Part shown: positions 50,261 through 59,254 of the stretch, one piece after another
How positions within the stretch are numbered: the first letter of the stretch is position 1
Layout: each line of letters begins with the position of its first letter
DNA from: Herbidospora mongoliensis
Lineage (GTDB): Bacteria; Actinomycetota; Actinomycetes; Streptosporangiales; Streptosporangiaceae
NCBI RefSeq assembly: GCF_001570545.1
Contig: NZ_BBXD01000010.1
Location: 310,001 to 374,000, forward strand
DNA: 64,000 nt
Direction of reading: 5' to 3'
Notes under the pieces: model-generated
The model's input: only the letters and a program-made list of their open reading frames with translations
Databases searched by the model: none
Told to the model about the DNA's origin: nothing
Made by a program: the position numbers and the translations under genes

Positions 50261-51139
50261 CTACACGGGGCAGGTGCTGCGGTATTCGTCGATCGCCGAG
50301 CCGGACGGGCCGGGGCAGATGAACTGCGAGTAGCGGGTGTCCTCGTCGACGAAGCGCTTCAGCCAGGCCACGAACTGCTTGGCGAAGGGCGTGTTGGTGG
50401 TCTGCGGGAAGAAGTGGCTGGCGTTGTTCAGCTCCAGGTACGCCTTCTCCGTCTGGGTGATGCTGTTGTAGAACGGGCTGGCGTGCGTCGACGGGGAGGC
50501 GACGCTGTCGCTCTCACCGGCCACGATCAGGGTCGGCACGCGCACCGAACCCCAGGTCTTGTCGGTGTTCCACGGCGCGATCGGCACGGCGGCCTTGAGC
50601 GACGGCCGGTCCTCGGCGGCGTGCAGGGTGCCGCCGCCGCCCATCGAGTGGCCGGCGACCGCGAGGCGGTTGCGGTCGATGCGGTTGCGTACCGTGGTCG
50701 AGCTGCTGTTGACCAGGTAGTCGAGGGCGGCCAGGAGCTGGTTGCCCCGGCTGGCGGGCTGGTCGAGGGTCGAGTTGGTCTCGATGCCGATGACGACGAA
50801 GCCGTGCGAGGCCAGGCGCGGGCCTAACCACTCCAGGCTGGACCAGCGGGCGGTGTAGCCGGGGGAGATGGCGATCGCGCCGAAGGTGCCCTGGCTGGTG
50901 TCGGTCGGGTAGTAGATGGTGCCGCCGCCGAAGCCGCTGACGAGCGAGGAGACGCTCGCGGTGGCGACGGAGAACGGGCCGCGCGAGGCCTCCAGGATCG
51001 CGTTGGTGGGGGCCGGGCCGCGCTCGAATCCGGCGGCGTGCGCGGCGGGGGCGAGGGTGACGGCGGTCCCGGTCGTCAGGGTGAACGCGAGGGCGAGCGT
51101 GGCGAAGCGGGACAGACGGGACGAGAAGTGGGGTCGCAA
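50261..51139 (-). CDS. Secreted polyester hydrolase / cutinase (type I PET-hydrolase family)
   Basis: 292 residues from a TTG at 51139 with GGGAG upstream; longer starts would leave the signal peptide inside the chain. Mature protein after PAAHAA begins [20 protein letters not shown], which is near-identical in pattern to actinomycete cutinases such as TfCut2. Catalytic Ser165 lies in GHSMGGGG, Asp211 in AGESDSV, and His242 in NNASHFFP. The oxyanion residues are Tyr95 (SPGYT) and Met166, and the substrate-stacking Trp190 is in APWN. A C-terminal pair of Cys (FICPGP, STCPV) forms the usual disulfide. It would cleave cutin and other polyesters outside the cell. Confidence 0.93.
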   Translation of the reverse strand: MRPHFSSRLSRFATLALAFTLTTGTAVTLAPAAHAAGFERGPAPTNAILEASRGPFSVATASVSSLVSGFGGGTIYYPTDTSQGTFGAIAISPGYTARWSSLEWLGPRLASHGFVVIGIETNSTLDQPASRGNQLLAALDYLVNSSSTTVRNRIDRNRLAVAGHSMGGGGTLHAAEDRPSLKAAVPIAPWNTDKTWGSVRVPTLIVAGESDSVASPSTHASPFYNSITQTEKAYLELNNASHFFPQTTNTPFAKQFVAWLKRFVDEDTRYSQFICPGPSGSAIDEYRSTCPV

Positions 51140-51309
51140 GGGGGGTTCTCCCGGTTCTCGGACGAGCCGCTGTGTTGCGGGCGCGTTACCGGCTCCGCAC
51201 GACGACCCGATCGGAATTGCTGACTGCGTCATCGTCGGGATCGAACCGGGGGTGGCGCATCGGCGAAATCACCGGTCCGGCGACGCCGGATGCGCGCAAT
51301 GAAAAAGGA

Positions 51310-51374
51310 GCTATCCTGGTGAGTTGCGGGCCCCAACACCGCGCAAATCACATAGCTCCGTTGGAGAGGATAGC
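51310..51374. promoter_or_regulatory. Inverted repeat in the HelD promoter region
   Basis: GCTATCCT (51310-51317) and AGGATAGC (51367-51374) are perfect inverted copies spaced 49 bases apart. TATCCT within the left arm also resembles a -10 hexamer. The rifampicin-associated element typical of rifamycin-inducible HelR genes is not seen. Confidence 0.4.
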
Positions 51375-51380
51375 ACTCGC

Positions 51381-53495
51381 GTGGCCAATCGTCAAGTCCT
51401 CGATTTGGAGCAGAGCCGGATCAACCAGCTCTACGAACGGCTCGACAGTGTCCGGCGGCGTACGGCCGAGGCGCTGAAGGCCGAACACGCCAAAGGCGTC
51501 TCCGGCGGCACCCACCAGGCCCGTGTCGAGCGCGAGGTGTTCGCCACCGAGCACGCCCGGAGGCTCGCCCAGCTCAACGGGGTCGAGCGCGGCCTGTGCT
51601 TCGGCCGCATCGACGACGTGCTGGAGGAGACCCTCTACATCGGCCGGGTCGGCCTGCGCAACGAAGACCACGAGACGATCCTGGTCGACTGGCGCGCTCC
51701 CGCGGCCCGCCCCTTCTACGCGGCCACCCCGACCTACCCCGGGACGCTGGTCCGCCGCCGCCACCTGCGGACCAAGGGCCGCACCGTGGTCGGCGTCGAC
51801 GACGAGGTCTTCGACCTCGACCGCGAGAACGTGGACGGCGGCTTCGTCGGCGAGGCCGCGCTGCTGGCCGCCCTCGGCCGCAGGCGCACCGGCCGCATGG
51901 GCGACGTCGTGGCCACCATCCAGACCGAGCAGGACAGGGTGATCCGCTCCGGCCTGCACGGCACCCTCGTCGTCCAGGGCGGCCCCGGCACCGGCAAGAC
52001 CGTCGCGGCCCTCCACCGCGCCGCCTATCTCCTGTACGCCTACCGCGAGACCCTGGAACGCCGCGGCGTCCTGGTCGTCGGCCCCAACACCACCTTCCTG
52101 CGCTACATCAGCCAGGTCCTGCCCTCGCTCGGCGAGACCGATGTGGTCCTGGCCGGAACCGGCGACCTGTTCCCCGGGGTCAGGGCCACCGTCGGCGACG
52201 ACCCGTTCGAGGCCGTCATCAAGGGCGACCTCGGCATGGTCCTGGCGATCGCGAACGCGGTGGCCGGCCGGCAGCGGGTGCCCGAAGGCGACCTGGAGAT
52301 CCGCGTCGACGGGATGGACCTGGTGGTGCCGCACCACCTCTGCGTCGCCGCGCGCGACCGGGCCAGGAACTCGGGCCGTCCCCACAACGTGGCACGCAAA
52401 CTGATGGTCCTCGACCTGCTCCGCGCGCTCGCCATCGACGAGACGGCCAAGCTCGACCGCCCGGCGGACGCCGACGAGCTGGCGTACATCAGGAAGGTCC
52501 TCTGGCACGAACCGCCGGTCAGGGCCGCGATCGACGCCCTGTGGCCGGTCGTCACCCCGCAGGAGCTCGTCCGGGACCTGCTCGGCAAGGACCCCGGCGA
52601 CCCGTGGACCACCGGCGACGTGCCGCTCCTCGACGAGGCCGCCGAACTGCTCGGCGAGGAGCCGGGAACCGCCAGGAAGAACGACGAGCGGGCCGAGCGG
52701 GAGCTGTTCGCCCGCGAGGTGCTCACCGTGACGGGCGTCGAGGAGATCGACGCGGCCCTGCTGGCCGACCTGAACGCCACGCCGGGCGAGGAGATCACCA
52801 CCGCCCAGCGGGCCGAGCGCGACCGCAAGTGGATCTACGGCCACGTCATCGTGGACGAGGCCCAGGAGCTCTCCGCGATGGCCTGGCGCATGATCATGCG
52901 ACGCATCCCCACCCGCTCGATGACGATCGTCGGCGACGTCGGCCAGACCGGCTCCCCGGCCGGCGCGACGAGCTGGGCCGAGATGCTCGACCAGTACGTC
53001 ACCTGGCGCGAGGAGCGCCTGACCGTCAACTACCGCACCCCCGAGGACGTCATGGACGCCGCCGCCGAGGTCCTGAAGGAGTTCGCGCCCGACCAGGAAC
53101 CCCCGATTTCGGTTCGGCCCGCCGAAGAGCCGCCCCGGGTGGTCCCGATCGGACAGGCCGGGCTGAACGACGTGCTCAAGGCGGAGATCGACGCCGCCGC
53201 GAAGGACCTCCTCGTGGACGGCGAGGGCCGTCTGGCCATCATCACGTCCGGTGAACGCTATGCGGAAGTCGCGTCCCTGGTCCCGGAAGCCGTTACGCTC
53301 GATCCGCTGGACTCGCCGGTGGCGCTGATGACCGTGACGACCTCAAAAGGGCTCGAATTCGACGGCGTCATCGTGCTGTGGCCCGAAGAACTGGCAGGCC
53401 GCGACCTCTATGTGGCGATGACCCGGGCGACCCGCCGCCTGGTTCTGATCCACGAGCAGGAGCTGCCGCCGACGCTCGCCGGGCTCAGTAAATAG
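51381..53495 (+). CDS. HelD-family RNA polymerase-associated helicase
   Basis: 704 residues from GTG 51381. The N-terminal coiled coil (QVLDLEQSRINQLYERLDSVRRRT) and the secondary-channel arm precede a UvrD-like core: Walker A VVQGGPGTGKTVAALHRAA (about residue 200), Walker B VIVDEAQELSAMAWR (about 490), GDVGQTGSPAGATSW, NYRTPEDVMDA, and the C-terminal VTTSKGLEFDGVIVLWP. HelD/HelR proteins pull RNA polymerase off DNA and can protect against rifamycins. This one is class II in type by length. It precedes a LanC-like gene by 32 bases and is probably not co-regulated by a rifamycin element. Confidence 0.9.
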   Translation: MANRQVLDLEQSRINQLYERLDSVRRRTAEALKAEHAKGVSGGTHQARVEREVFATEHARRLAQLNGVERGLCFGRIDDVLEETLYIGRVGLRNEDHETILVDWRAPAARPFYAATPTYPGTLVRRRHLRTKGRTVVGVDDEVFDLDRENVDGGFVGEAALLAALGRRRTGRMGDVVATIQTEQDRVIRSGLHGTLVVQGGPGTGKTVAALHRAAYLLYAYRETLERRGVLVVGPNTTFLRYISQVLPSLGETDVVLAGTGDLFPGVRATVGDDPFEAVIKGDLGMVLAIANAVAGRQRVPEGDLEIRVDGMDLVVPHHLCVAARDRARNSGRPHNVARKLMVLDLLRALAIDETAKLDRPADADELAYIRKVLWHEPPVRAAIDALWPVVTPQELVRDLLGKDPGDPWTTGDVPLLDEAAELLGEEPGTARKNDERAERELFAREVLTVTGVEEIDAALLADLNATPGEEITTAQRAERDRKWIYGHVIVDEAQELSAMAWRMIMRRIPTRSMTIVGDVGQTGSPAGATSWAEMLDQYVTWREERLTVNYRTPEDVMDAAAEVLKEFAPDQEPPISVRPAEEPPRVVPIGQAGLNDVLKAEIDAAAKDLLVDGEGRLAIITSGERYAEVASLVPEAVTLDPLDSPVALMTVTTSKGLEFDGVIVLWPEELAGRDLYVAMTRATRRLVLIHEQELPPTLAGLSK

Positions 53496-53527
53496 GACTA
53501 TCCTTGTAGGAAATACCGGGAGGCGAC

Positions 53528-54835
53528 ATGGGGCGGACGGAATCCGACACGCCGGTCACCGCGGCGATCCACGCCGCCCGGTGGATCCGCGAAGCCGCCG
53601 TCGACGACGACCTCGGCCACCACTGGCTCGCCAACCCCGATGTCGGCGGCAAGTCGGCCAACGCCGGACATTCGGCCACGCTCTATTCGGGCGCCGCCGG
53701 AATCGTCCTGTTCCACCTGGAGCTGGCCACCGCGACAGGTGACCAGTCCTACCTCGACGAGGCCATCGCCGGCGCCGACCACCTGGTGACGATGTCCGGT
53801 TCGATCAACGACCCGACCTTCTACCACGGCCTGATGGGCCTGGTCTTCGCGCTGACCGAGTCCTACTGGGCGACGGGCGACGCGACCCACCAGGTGGCGG
53901 CCGAGCGCATCGCCGAGCGAGTCCTGGCCACGCGCCGGCCGTCGAGCGAAGGCACGACCTGGACCGGCGACGTGTCCCAGCGCGGCGACGGCGGCATCGC
54001 GCTCGGCCTCCTGCACATCGCCGGCATGCTCGGCCGCGACGACTTCGAGAAGGTCGCCATCGCGACGGGCCGCCACATCGCGGGCCAGGTCGTTCCCGGC
54101 CACCAGTTCGGCGTCGAGTCGGGCGACCTTCCGGTTGACGCGGTGACTCCCGGGTTTCTTTCCGGTACGGCCGGCTCCGGGTTCCTCATGGCGCGCCTTT
54201 ATGGCGTGACGGGCGACGGGATGTTCCTGGCGGCGGCCCGGCGGGCCGCCGACTTCGTGCGGATGGTCAGCTCCGTCAGCGACAAGTGCGCGCTGGTGCC
54301 GCATCACGTTCCGCATGCTCGGGCCCTCAACTACCTGGGGTTCTGCTCCGGGTCCGCCGGGGTGGCGCGGCTGTTCCACGAGCTCTACCGGGTGACCGGC
54401 GACCCCGGCGACCTCGACTGGGTGGAGCGGCTGGCGCGCGGCGTCATCAACAGCGGGGTGCCGGAACGGCGCAGCGAGGGCTACTGGAACGTGGCATGTC
54501 AGTGCTGCGGGGCCGCCGGGCTGGTCGAGTTCTTCGTGGGGCTCTGGGCGGCGACGGGGACGCGTGAATACCTCGACGTCGCGGGTGAGCTCGGCGACGA
54601 CCTGATCGAGCGGGCGACCCGCGATGACGGGCGGGGGATGCGCTGGTACCAGGCGTACCGGCGGCTGCGGCCTCACGAGATCACGGCTGACACCGGATAC
54701 ATGGTCGGTGCGGCGGGGATCGGGGTGGCGCTGCTGCATCTGGCCGCCGCCCGCGAGGGGCGCGACGCCCGGCGGGTGATCCTGCTGCCGGACAATCCGT
54801 TCCCGGCTATTCCGGTTCCGGCTGACTCCCTCTGA
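53528..54835 (+). CDS. LanC-like protein (alpha-toroid) with Cys-Cys-Gly zinc motif
   Basis: 435 residues, good ribosome site GGGAGG. Seven Gly-rich helix-turn repeats of the alpha-toroid are visible, among them LYSGAAG, FYHGLMG, GFLSGTAG, FCSGSAG, CCGAAG and MVGAAG. The zinc ligands are Cys273 (GFCSGSAG) and Cys326-Cys327 (CQCCGAAG); most LanC enzymes have Cys, Cys and His (CHG). A three-Cys site is known from ProcM-type synthetases with relaxed specificity. The histidine usually found in the GxHG motif of LanC enzymes appears as Ser in GFLSG. No lanthipeptide precursor or dehydratase is nearby, so it may be a LanC-like redox or glutathione-linked protein instead of a lanthipeptide cyclase. 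Confidence 0.82.
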   Translation: MGRTESDTPVTAAIHAARWIREAAVDDDLGHHWLANPDVGGKSANAGHSATLYSGAAGIVLFHLELATATGDQSYLDEAIAGADHLVTMSGSINDPTFYHGLMGLVFALTESYWATGDATHQVAAERIAERVLATRRPSSEGTTWTGDVSQRGDGGIALGLLHIAGMLGRDDFEKVAIATGRHIAGQVVPGHQFGVESGDLPVDAVTPGFLSGTAGSGFLMARLYGVTGDGMFLAAARRAADFVRMVSSVSDKCALVPHHVPHARALNYLGFCSGSAGVARLFHELYRVTGDPGDLDWVERLARGVINSGVPERRSEGYWNVACQCCGAAGLVEFFVGLWAATGTREYLDVAGELGDDLIERATRDDGRGMRWYQAYRRLRPHEITADTGYMVGAAGIGVALLHLAAAREGRDARRVILLPDNPFPAIPVPADSL

Positions 54836-54917
54836 GCGGGGCGTGTTCTGCCTGGAAACGATCACCCAGTCGTGCGCACTTGCCATGGTGAACAGGTGAT
54901 GGACGATACTTCCGATC

Positions 54918-55709
54918 ATGACGGACATGTCCATCGCCCATGAGCACGCCTGCTATATCGCTCCGGCGGCCGGAGGCCTCATCAGCTCGTCATGGTGCAG
55001 TTCGGCGTTCGAGGACACACTCCGTTCGCTTCCTCGGGACATCACCGAAGAGCAGGTCACCAGTTCTGAGTTACTCCTCTATCAGGACCACAGGCTGGAA
55101 ATCTACTTCGTCCCCTTCGACTGGGTGAACGCCGACGCCCAGGTCATGCTCGTCGGCCTGACGCCGGGCCGCCAGCAGATGCACCTGGCCGTACGGACCG
55201 CGGTCCGGGCTCTGCAAAACGGCAGGACTCTTGGCGAAGCGCTCAAAGAAGCCGATGAACTGGGAAGCTTCGCCGGTTCCATGCGTACCAACATGATCTC
55301 GATGCTGGACGGGATCGGCCTGCACGATGTGCTTGGACTCGACAGCACGGCCAGGTTTTTCGCGGACCGATCTGATCTTCTCGCCAGCACGTCGGCTGTC
55401 TGTCACGCCGTATTCGTCCGCGGGGCGAACTACTCTGGATCTCCTGCGATCGATCGTCATCCCGTGCTCACGGCATTTGCGCGTCAGGTTCTCGACAAGA
55501 ACCTCGAAATGGTCCCCGATGCTCTGGTGATCCCCTTGGGTAAGGCGGCGAGTACGGCCATTGGGCTCACCACCGTCTCGCCAGAGAGAGTTCTCACCGG
55601 TTTTCCGCACCCTTCCGGCGCCAACGGGCATCGGCCGCGTCTGTACGCCGAGCGACGCCACGAGATGGCTCAGAGAGTCAAAGATTGGGCCCGGTTTTCA
55701 GGCCGTTGA
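54918..55709 (+). CDS. Uracil-DNA-glycosylase-superfamily-like protein
   Basis: 263 residues. Two blocks match the UDG superfamily: VMLVGLTPGRQQMHL near residue 77 (the GxxPG motif) and TGFPHPSGANGHRPRLYAER near residue 229 (the C-terminal HPSGAN motif). The general alpha/beta layout between them fits. Codon use is less GC-biased at third positions than in the neighbours, which hints at horizontal origin. The ribosome site is weak; ATG 54930 is another possible start. Its substrate is not certain to be uracil. Confidence 0.6.
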   Translation: MTDMSIAHEHACYIAPAAGGLISSSWCSSAFEDTLRSLPRDITEEQVTSSELLLYQDHRLEIYFVPFDWVNADAQVMLVGLTPGRQQMHLAVRTAVRALQNGRTLGEALKEADELGSFAGSMRTNMISMLDGIGLHDVLGLDSTARFFADRSDLLASTSAVCHAVFVRGANYSGSPAIDRHPVLTAFARQVLDKNLEMVPDALVIPLGKAASTAIGLTTVSPERVLTGFPHPSGANGHRPRLYAERRHEMAQRVKDWARFSGR

Positions 55710-55742
55710 CGGTCCTGGCGTCATCCAGAACCGGGACGCGTT

Positions 55743-55783
55743 GACGCCCGGGGGGAGGGGCGTCCTCCCTCCTCCCGGGCGCC
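55743..55783 (-). terminator. Terminator hairpin of the GH87-like gene
   Basis: A stem with perfect inner arms (55746-55752 GCCCGGG with 55774-55780 CCCGGGC) extended by G-rich/C-rich flanks, 17-57 bases after the stop codon at 55800. No clear T-run. Confidence 0.55.
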
Positions 55784-55799
55784 GGTCACGTGGTCCGAG

Positions 55800-58709
55800 C
55801 TACGAGCCGTACACCTCGAACTCGGAGATCTGCGCCGCCGGCCAGCCGGTGTTGCCGGTGACGTTCAGGCGCAGGTAGCGCTGACTGCTGGCGGTGAACG
55901 TGATGGTCACCGTGTTGCCGCTCGAGGGGTTGAAGACCCGTCCGGCCGAGGCCGAGAGCGTGTTCCACGTCGAGTTGTTCGTCGAGCCGAGGACCGACAG
56001 GGTCTGGGTGCGGGTCGCCCAGGCGGCTGCCGGGGGCAGCTTCAGGACGACGCGTCCGACCGTGCGGTTCTGGCCGAGGTCGACGGTGATCGTCTGGGGG
56101 AAGGCGTTGTTGGCGCTCTCCCAGTACGTGTTGGCGTTGCCGTCGACCGCGTTGCCGGGGCCGTAGTTCTGGGCGACGCCGCTGGCCGTGGCCGGCTGGC
56201 CCTGCGCCAGGTTCCCCACCGGCTGCGGGGAGGGACTCGGCGAGGGGGACGGAGACGGAGACGGAGAGGGTGAGGGGGACGGCGACGGCGAGGCGCCGGG
56301 GGTGCCGTACACCTCGGCCGAGGAGAGCTGTGCGGCGGGCCAGCCGGTGTTACCGGTCACGACGACGCGCACGTATCGGACCGTGGCCGGGGTGGTGTTG
56401 ATGGACACCGTGTTCCCGGTCGCCGGGTTGAAGGTGCGTCCCGCCGAGGCGGAGAGCGTCGTCCACGAGGAGTTGTTCGTGGAGCCCTCGATGGCGATGG
56501 TCTGGGTGCGGGTGTTCCAGGCGGTGGGAGGCGGCAGCTTCAGGTCCACCCGCTGGACGTTGACCGGGGCGCACAGGTCGATGAACAGCGTCTGCGGGAA
56601 GGCGTTGTTGGCGCTCTCCCAGTAGGTGTTCGGGTCGCCGTCCACCGCGTTCTGCGGCACGAAGTTCTGGTTGGTGCTGGTGGCCGTGACCGCCTTGTTC
56701 CGCGCCAGGTCACCGGTGCCGGGGTTGCAGACCGACGGGCTCGGCGAGGGAGACGGCGAAACGGGGGGCGAAGGCGACGGCGAGGGGCTCACCGGCGGGC
56801 TCGGTGACGGTGAGGTCGGCGGGTTCCCGCCACCCGGATAGATGTAGTTCGGGTTCGGCCAGGTGCCCGTGCAGGTCGTGCTGCTGGGGGACCAGCCCGT
56901 GTTGCCGCCCAAGTCCGTCATGACGAACCCGCCGCCCACACAGTTGTGGATCGCGGTCCCGGCGCCGATGTAGCTCGCTCTGACGTTCTCGAACGTCATC
57001 CGCCCGCCGGACTGGGCCTGGATCATGTACGTGCCCGTACCGGCGATGTTGACGTTCTTGAAGTTGACCGTCTGGGTGGTGCCCTCGATGAGGTGGATGG
57101 CGGCGTATGAGCTGTCGATGATGTCGGTGTCGGTCACGTTGATCGTGGCGTTGACCCCTTCGTTGAGGCCGGAGAACCAGATCGCGCCCACGCCGAACTG
57201 CCAGTTGTAGTCATTGTTGCCGGTCCGGATCAGGGTGTTCCTGGCGACCGTGTGGGTGCCGGCGACAGCGGTGCCCGAGCCGGAGTTGACGCCCGGATAG
57301 CGGTTGGCGATGTGGATGCCGCCGCCGTTGGACAGGGTGTCGGAGACCACGTTGTCGGTGATCTTTATGTCCCGGCCGCCGTAGGTGACGATGTTGTTGG
57401 CCAGGATCGGCGCGATCACCGTGTTGAACGTGAACGAGTTGTTGACGTTCGCGATCCGGTCGGGCCACATGGCCAGGCCGTCGTCGCCGGTGTTGCGGAC
57501 GAAGGTGTTGGTCACCGTCGAGTTCGTCACGCCGGTGTGGAAGTTCACGCCGTCGGCGATCTGGTCGAAGATCCGGGAGTTGCGGATCGTGAAGTTGTTC
57601 ATGGGGCCGTCCATCCAGGCCCCGACCTTGGTGTCCTCCATCCAGACGTTGTCGATGACCGAGTCGGTCATCGCACCGCCGAAGGCGTTCACCTGGTCGT
57701 TGTCCTCACGTTCGCGGATGTCGCCGCGGATGGCCAGGTCGCGCACGACCACGTTGCGGCTGGGGCCGCCGGCCTCGTGGGGGCGGATGCCGCCCTGGTA
57801 GCCGCCGCCGGCGACGTACTTGCCGTAGATGCCGACCGCGCGGTTGCGCTGCGTCGGGTGGCGGCCGGTCAGCTTGGTGTGCCAGGGGCCCGACCCGCGC
57901 AGGGTGACGCCGTCGACGACGACGTGGTCCCAGAGGGTGTACGTGCCCTCGGGGACGTACACCTCCTTGCCCTGGGCCTTGCCCGCGTCGACCGCGGCCT
58001 GGAAGGCGGCCGTGGAGTCGGTCGCGGAGTTGCGGGCGGCGCCGAAGTCGTCGACCGACAGGGATCCGGCCGGGCGCCCGATCGGGGCGGGGGCCACCTC
58101 GAAGTCGGCCAGGTCGACCGTGATCGGGACGTTCGACTGGGCCTGGACCCGGATCTTCGTGCCGGCCTGGTAGGTCTGGCCGAACTGGGTCTGGGTCTCG
58201 TCGTAGAAGTGGTGGGGGTTGGTGTCACCCGGGTTGTTGTTGAACGGGTAGCCGCCGTAGTACCAGCCGTACACCGAGGTCAGGGAGATGTCCTTGAGCT
58301 TGGTGCCGCCGACGCGGATGTCGGCGTTGATCGTCTGGCCCTGGCCGCCGTTCGCGTCGGGGATGCTGTAGCGCACCGTCATCGCGTTGGCGGGTTTGGT
58401 CAGGGTGAACTCGACGTACTCGCCCGGGGCGTCGATCGTGACGGCCCGGCGGCCGGAGGCCTCGGAGGGGAGCGTCGTGTAGATCCGGTTGGGCCCGATG
58501 AGGCTGCCGTTGTGGGCGGCATCCTCGGCCTCGAACTCGGTGAACGGGACGGTCGCGCCGCGACCCGGGACGCCCCACGGGGAGTCGGCCGAGACGGCTG
58601 CGGCTGCGGTGCCGGTGAGACTGGGGATGGCCACCGCGCCCGCCGCGATCAGGGCGGCGCTCGCGAGGACGGCGGACAGACGGCGTGATCGGTTTACCGA
58701 TGTGGGCAT
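55800..58709 (-). CDS. Secreted GH87-like alpha-1,3-glucanase/mycodextranase with two discoidin domains
   Basis: 969 residues. Signal peptide to about residue 38. A beta-sandwich module of CBM35-like type follows (about 50-210: FTEFEAEDA, APGEYVEFTLTKPANAMTV). A right-handed parallel beta-helix (215-640) contains LSVDDFGAARNSATDSTAAF, DGVNFHTGVTNSTVTNTFV and RNTGDDGLAMWPD, where the DD pair and Asp are the GH87 catalytic region. A Pro/Ser-rich linker with many SPSP repeats leads to two F5/8-type-C domains (about 700-820 and 850-969) that are near-identical to each other (NTYWESANNAFPQT in both). It should cleave alpha-1,3-linked glucans such as nigeran or mutan. Divergent from the LacI gene. 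Confidence 0.85.
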   Translation of the reverse strand: MPTSVNRSRRLSAVLASAALIAAGAVAIPSLTGTAAAAVSADSPWGVPGRGATVPFTEFEAEDAAHNGSLIGPNRIYTTLPSEASGRRAVTIDAPGEYVEFTLTKPANAMTVRYSIPDANGGQGQTINADIRVGGTKLKDISLTSVYGWYYGGYPFNNNPGDTNPHHFYDETQTQFGQTYQAGTKIRVQAQSNVPITVDLADFEVAPAPIGRPAGSLSVDDFGAARNSATDSTAAFQAAVDAGKAQGKEVYVPEGTYTLWDHVVVDGVTLRGSGPWHTKLTGRHPTQRNRAVGIYGKYVAGGGYQGGIRPHEAGGPSRNVVVRDLAIRGDIREREDNDQVNAFGGAMTDSVIDNVWMEDTKVGAWMDGPMNNFTIRNSRIFDQIADGVNFHTGVTNSTVTNTFVRNTGDDGLAMWPDRIANVNNSFTFNTVIAPILANNIVTYGGRDIKITDNVVSDTLSNGGGIHIANRYPGVNSGSGTAVAGTHTVARNTLIRTGNNDYNWQFGVGAIWFSGLNEGVNATINVTDTDIIDSSYAAIHLIEGTTQTVNFKNVNIAGTGTYMIQAQSGGRMTFENVRASYIGAGTAIHNCVGGGFVMTDLGGNTGWSPSSTTCTGTWPNPNYIYPGGGNPPTSPSPSPPVSPSPSPSPPVSPSPSPSPSVCNPGTGDLARNKAVTATSTNQNFVPQNAVDGDPNTYWESANNAFPQTLFIDLCAPVNVQRVDLKLPPPTAWNTRTQTIAIEGSTNNSSWTTLSASAGRTFNPATGNTVSINTTPATVRYVRVVVTGNTGWPAAQLSSAEVYGTPGASPSPSPSPSPSPSPSPSPSPSPQPVGNLAQGQPATASGVAQNYGPGNAVDGNANTYWESANNAFPQTITVDLGQNRTVGRVVLKLPPAAAWATRTQTLSVLGSTNNSTWNTLSASAGRVFNPSSGNTVTITFTASSQRYLRLNVTGNTGWPAAQISEFEVYGS

Positions 58710-59138
58710 CGGCGGGCCCTTCTAGTCAGGTGCGGGCTCGCGCCGCCGCCGGGGGGCCGGCGAGTGACACGAGCCATAGGGGGTGCTCGGCGCCTCCGTC
58801 GCGATCGGTGGTGCCGAGATGTCCACACCATAGGATGGCTAACAGAAGTCCGCAATATTTCAACTTGATTTCGCAAAAGGTCTCCTCTGGGGCCATCTGA
58901 CACGCCCTGACCCGCGTGGTCATGGGCCCGGGACCGCCCCACGTGCCCGGTCTTGCTCTTCGCCAGCGCCATTGACCTGGCCTTTTGGGCACTCTGATGG
59001 GGTCGGTACGCAAACTTTCGGCCAACTGTCAGGGATGTGACGTGTGTAACGTTCATATGTCCCGAGGCGGGCGGACAGAACACGTAAGCGCGCGTATCTC
59101 CTCGCAAATCATCGTCGCGGCGGCGCTACCTGGACTGT

Positions 59139-59148
59139 TGGTTAACCA
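59139..59148. promoter_or_regulatory. Palindrome TGGTTAACCA in the GH87/LacI promoter region
   Basis: A 10-base perfect palindrome centred about 110 bases before the LacI start. Short, so chance is not excluded. It could be part of a LacI-family operator. Confidence 0.3.
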
Positions 59149-59241
59149 GAGGTGACTCCATGATCGAGACCTGGTGGGCGGAAAACGCTCTCATGGCGGA
59201 TCGGCATCGTCGGAATGCAAGCAGGTTGCGTGGATCGGGCG

Positions 59242-59247
59242 TATAGT
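59242..59247 (+). promoter_or_regulatory. -10 element of an apparently leaderless LacI mRNA
   Basis: TATAGT (59242-59247) is followed 7 bases later by the GTG start codon at 59255. No ribosome site lies between, so transcription is expected to begin at or next to the start codon. Confidence 0.6.
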
Positions 59248-59254
59248 TTGCGTT

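Larger units (their letters stand above)
58710..59254. other. 545-base intergenic region between GH87-like and LacI genes
   Basis: Divergent promoter region. It is less GC-rich than coding DNA. It holds the palindrome TGGTTAACCA (59139-59148), the leaderless promoter of the LacI gene (59242-59247) and the minus-strand promoter region of the GH87-like gene. I found no supported gene or riboswitch. LacI binding sites are expected here but no canonical long palindrome is obvious. Confidence 0.5.

Noticed and set aside
51301-51380. Rifampicin-associated element upstream of HelD
   Set aside because: The sequence does not show that GC-rich inverted repeat; the repeat seen (GCTATCCT/AGGATAGC) is different.
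53528-54835. A lanthipeptide gene cluster around the LanC-like gene
   Set aside because: No dehydratase (LanB, LanM or kinase-lyase type), precursor or exporter is found in the surrounding 5 kb.
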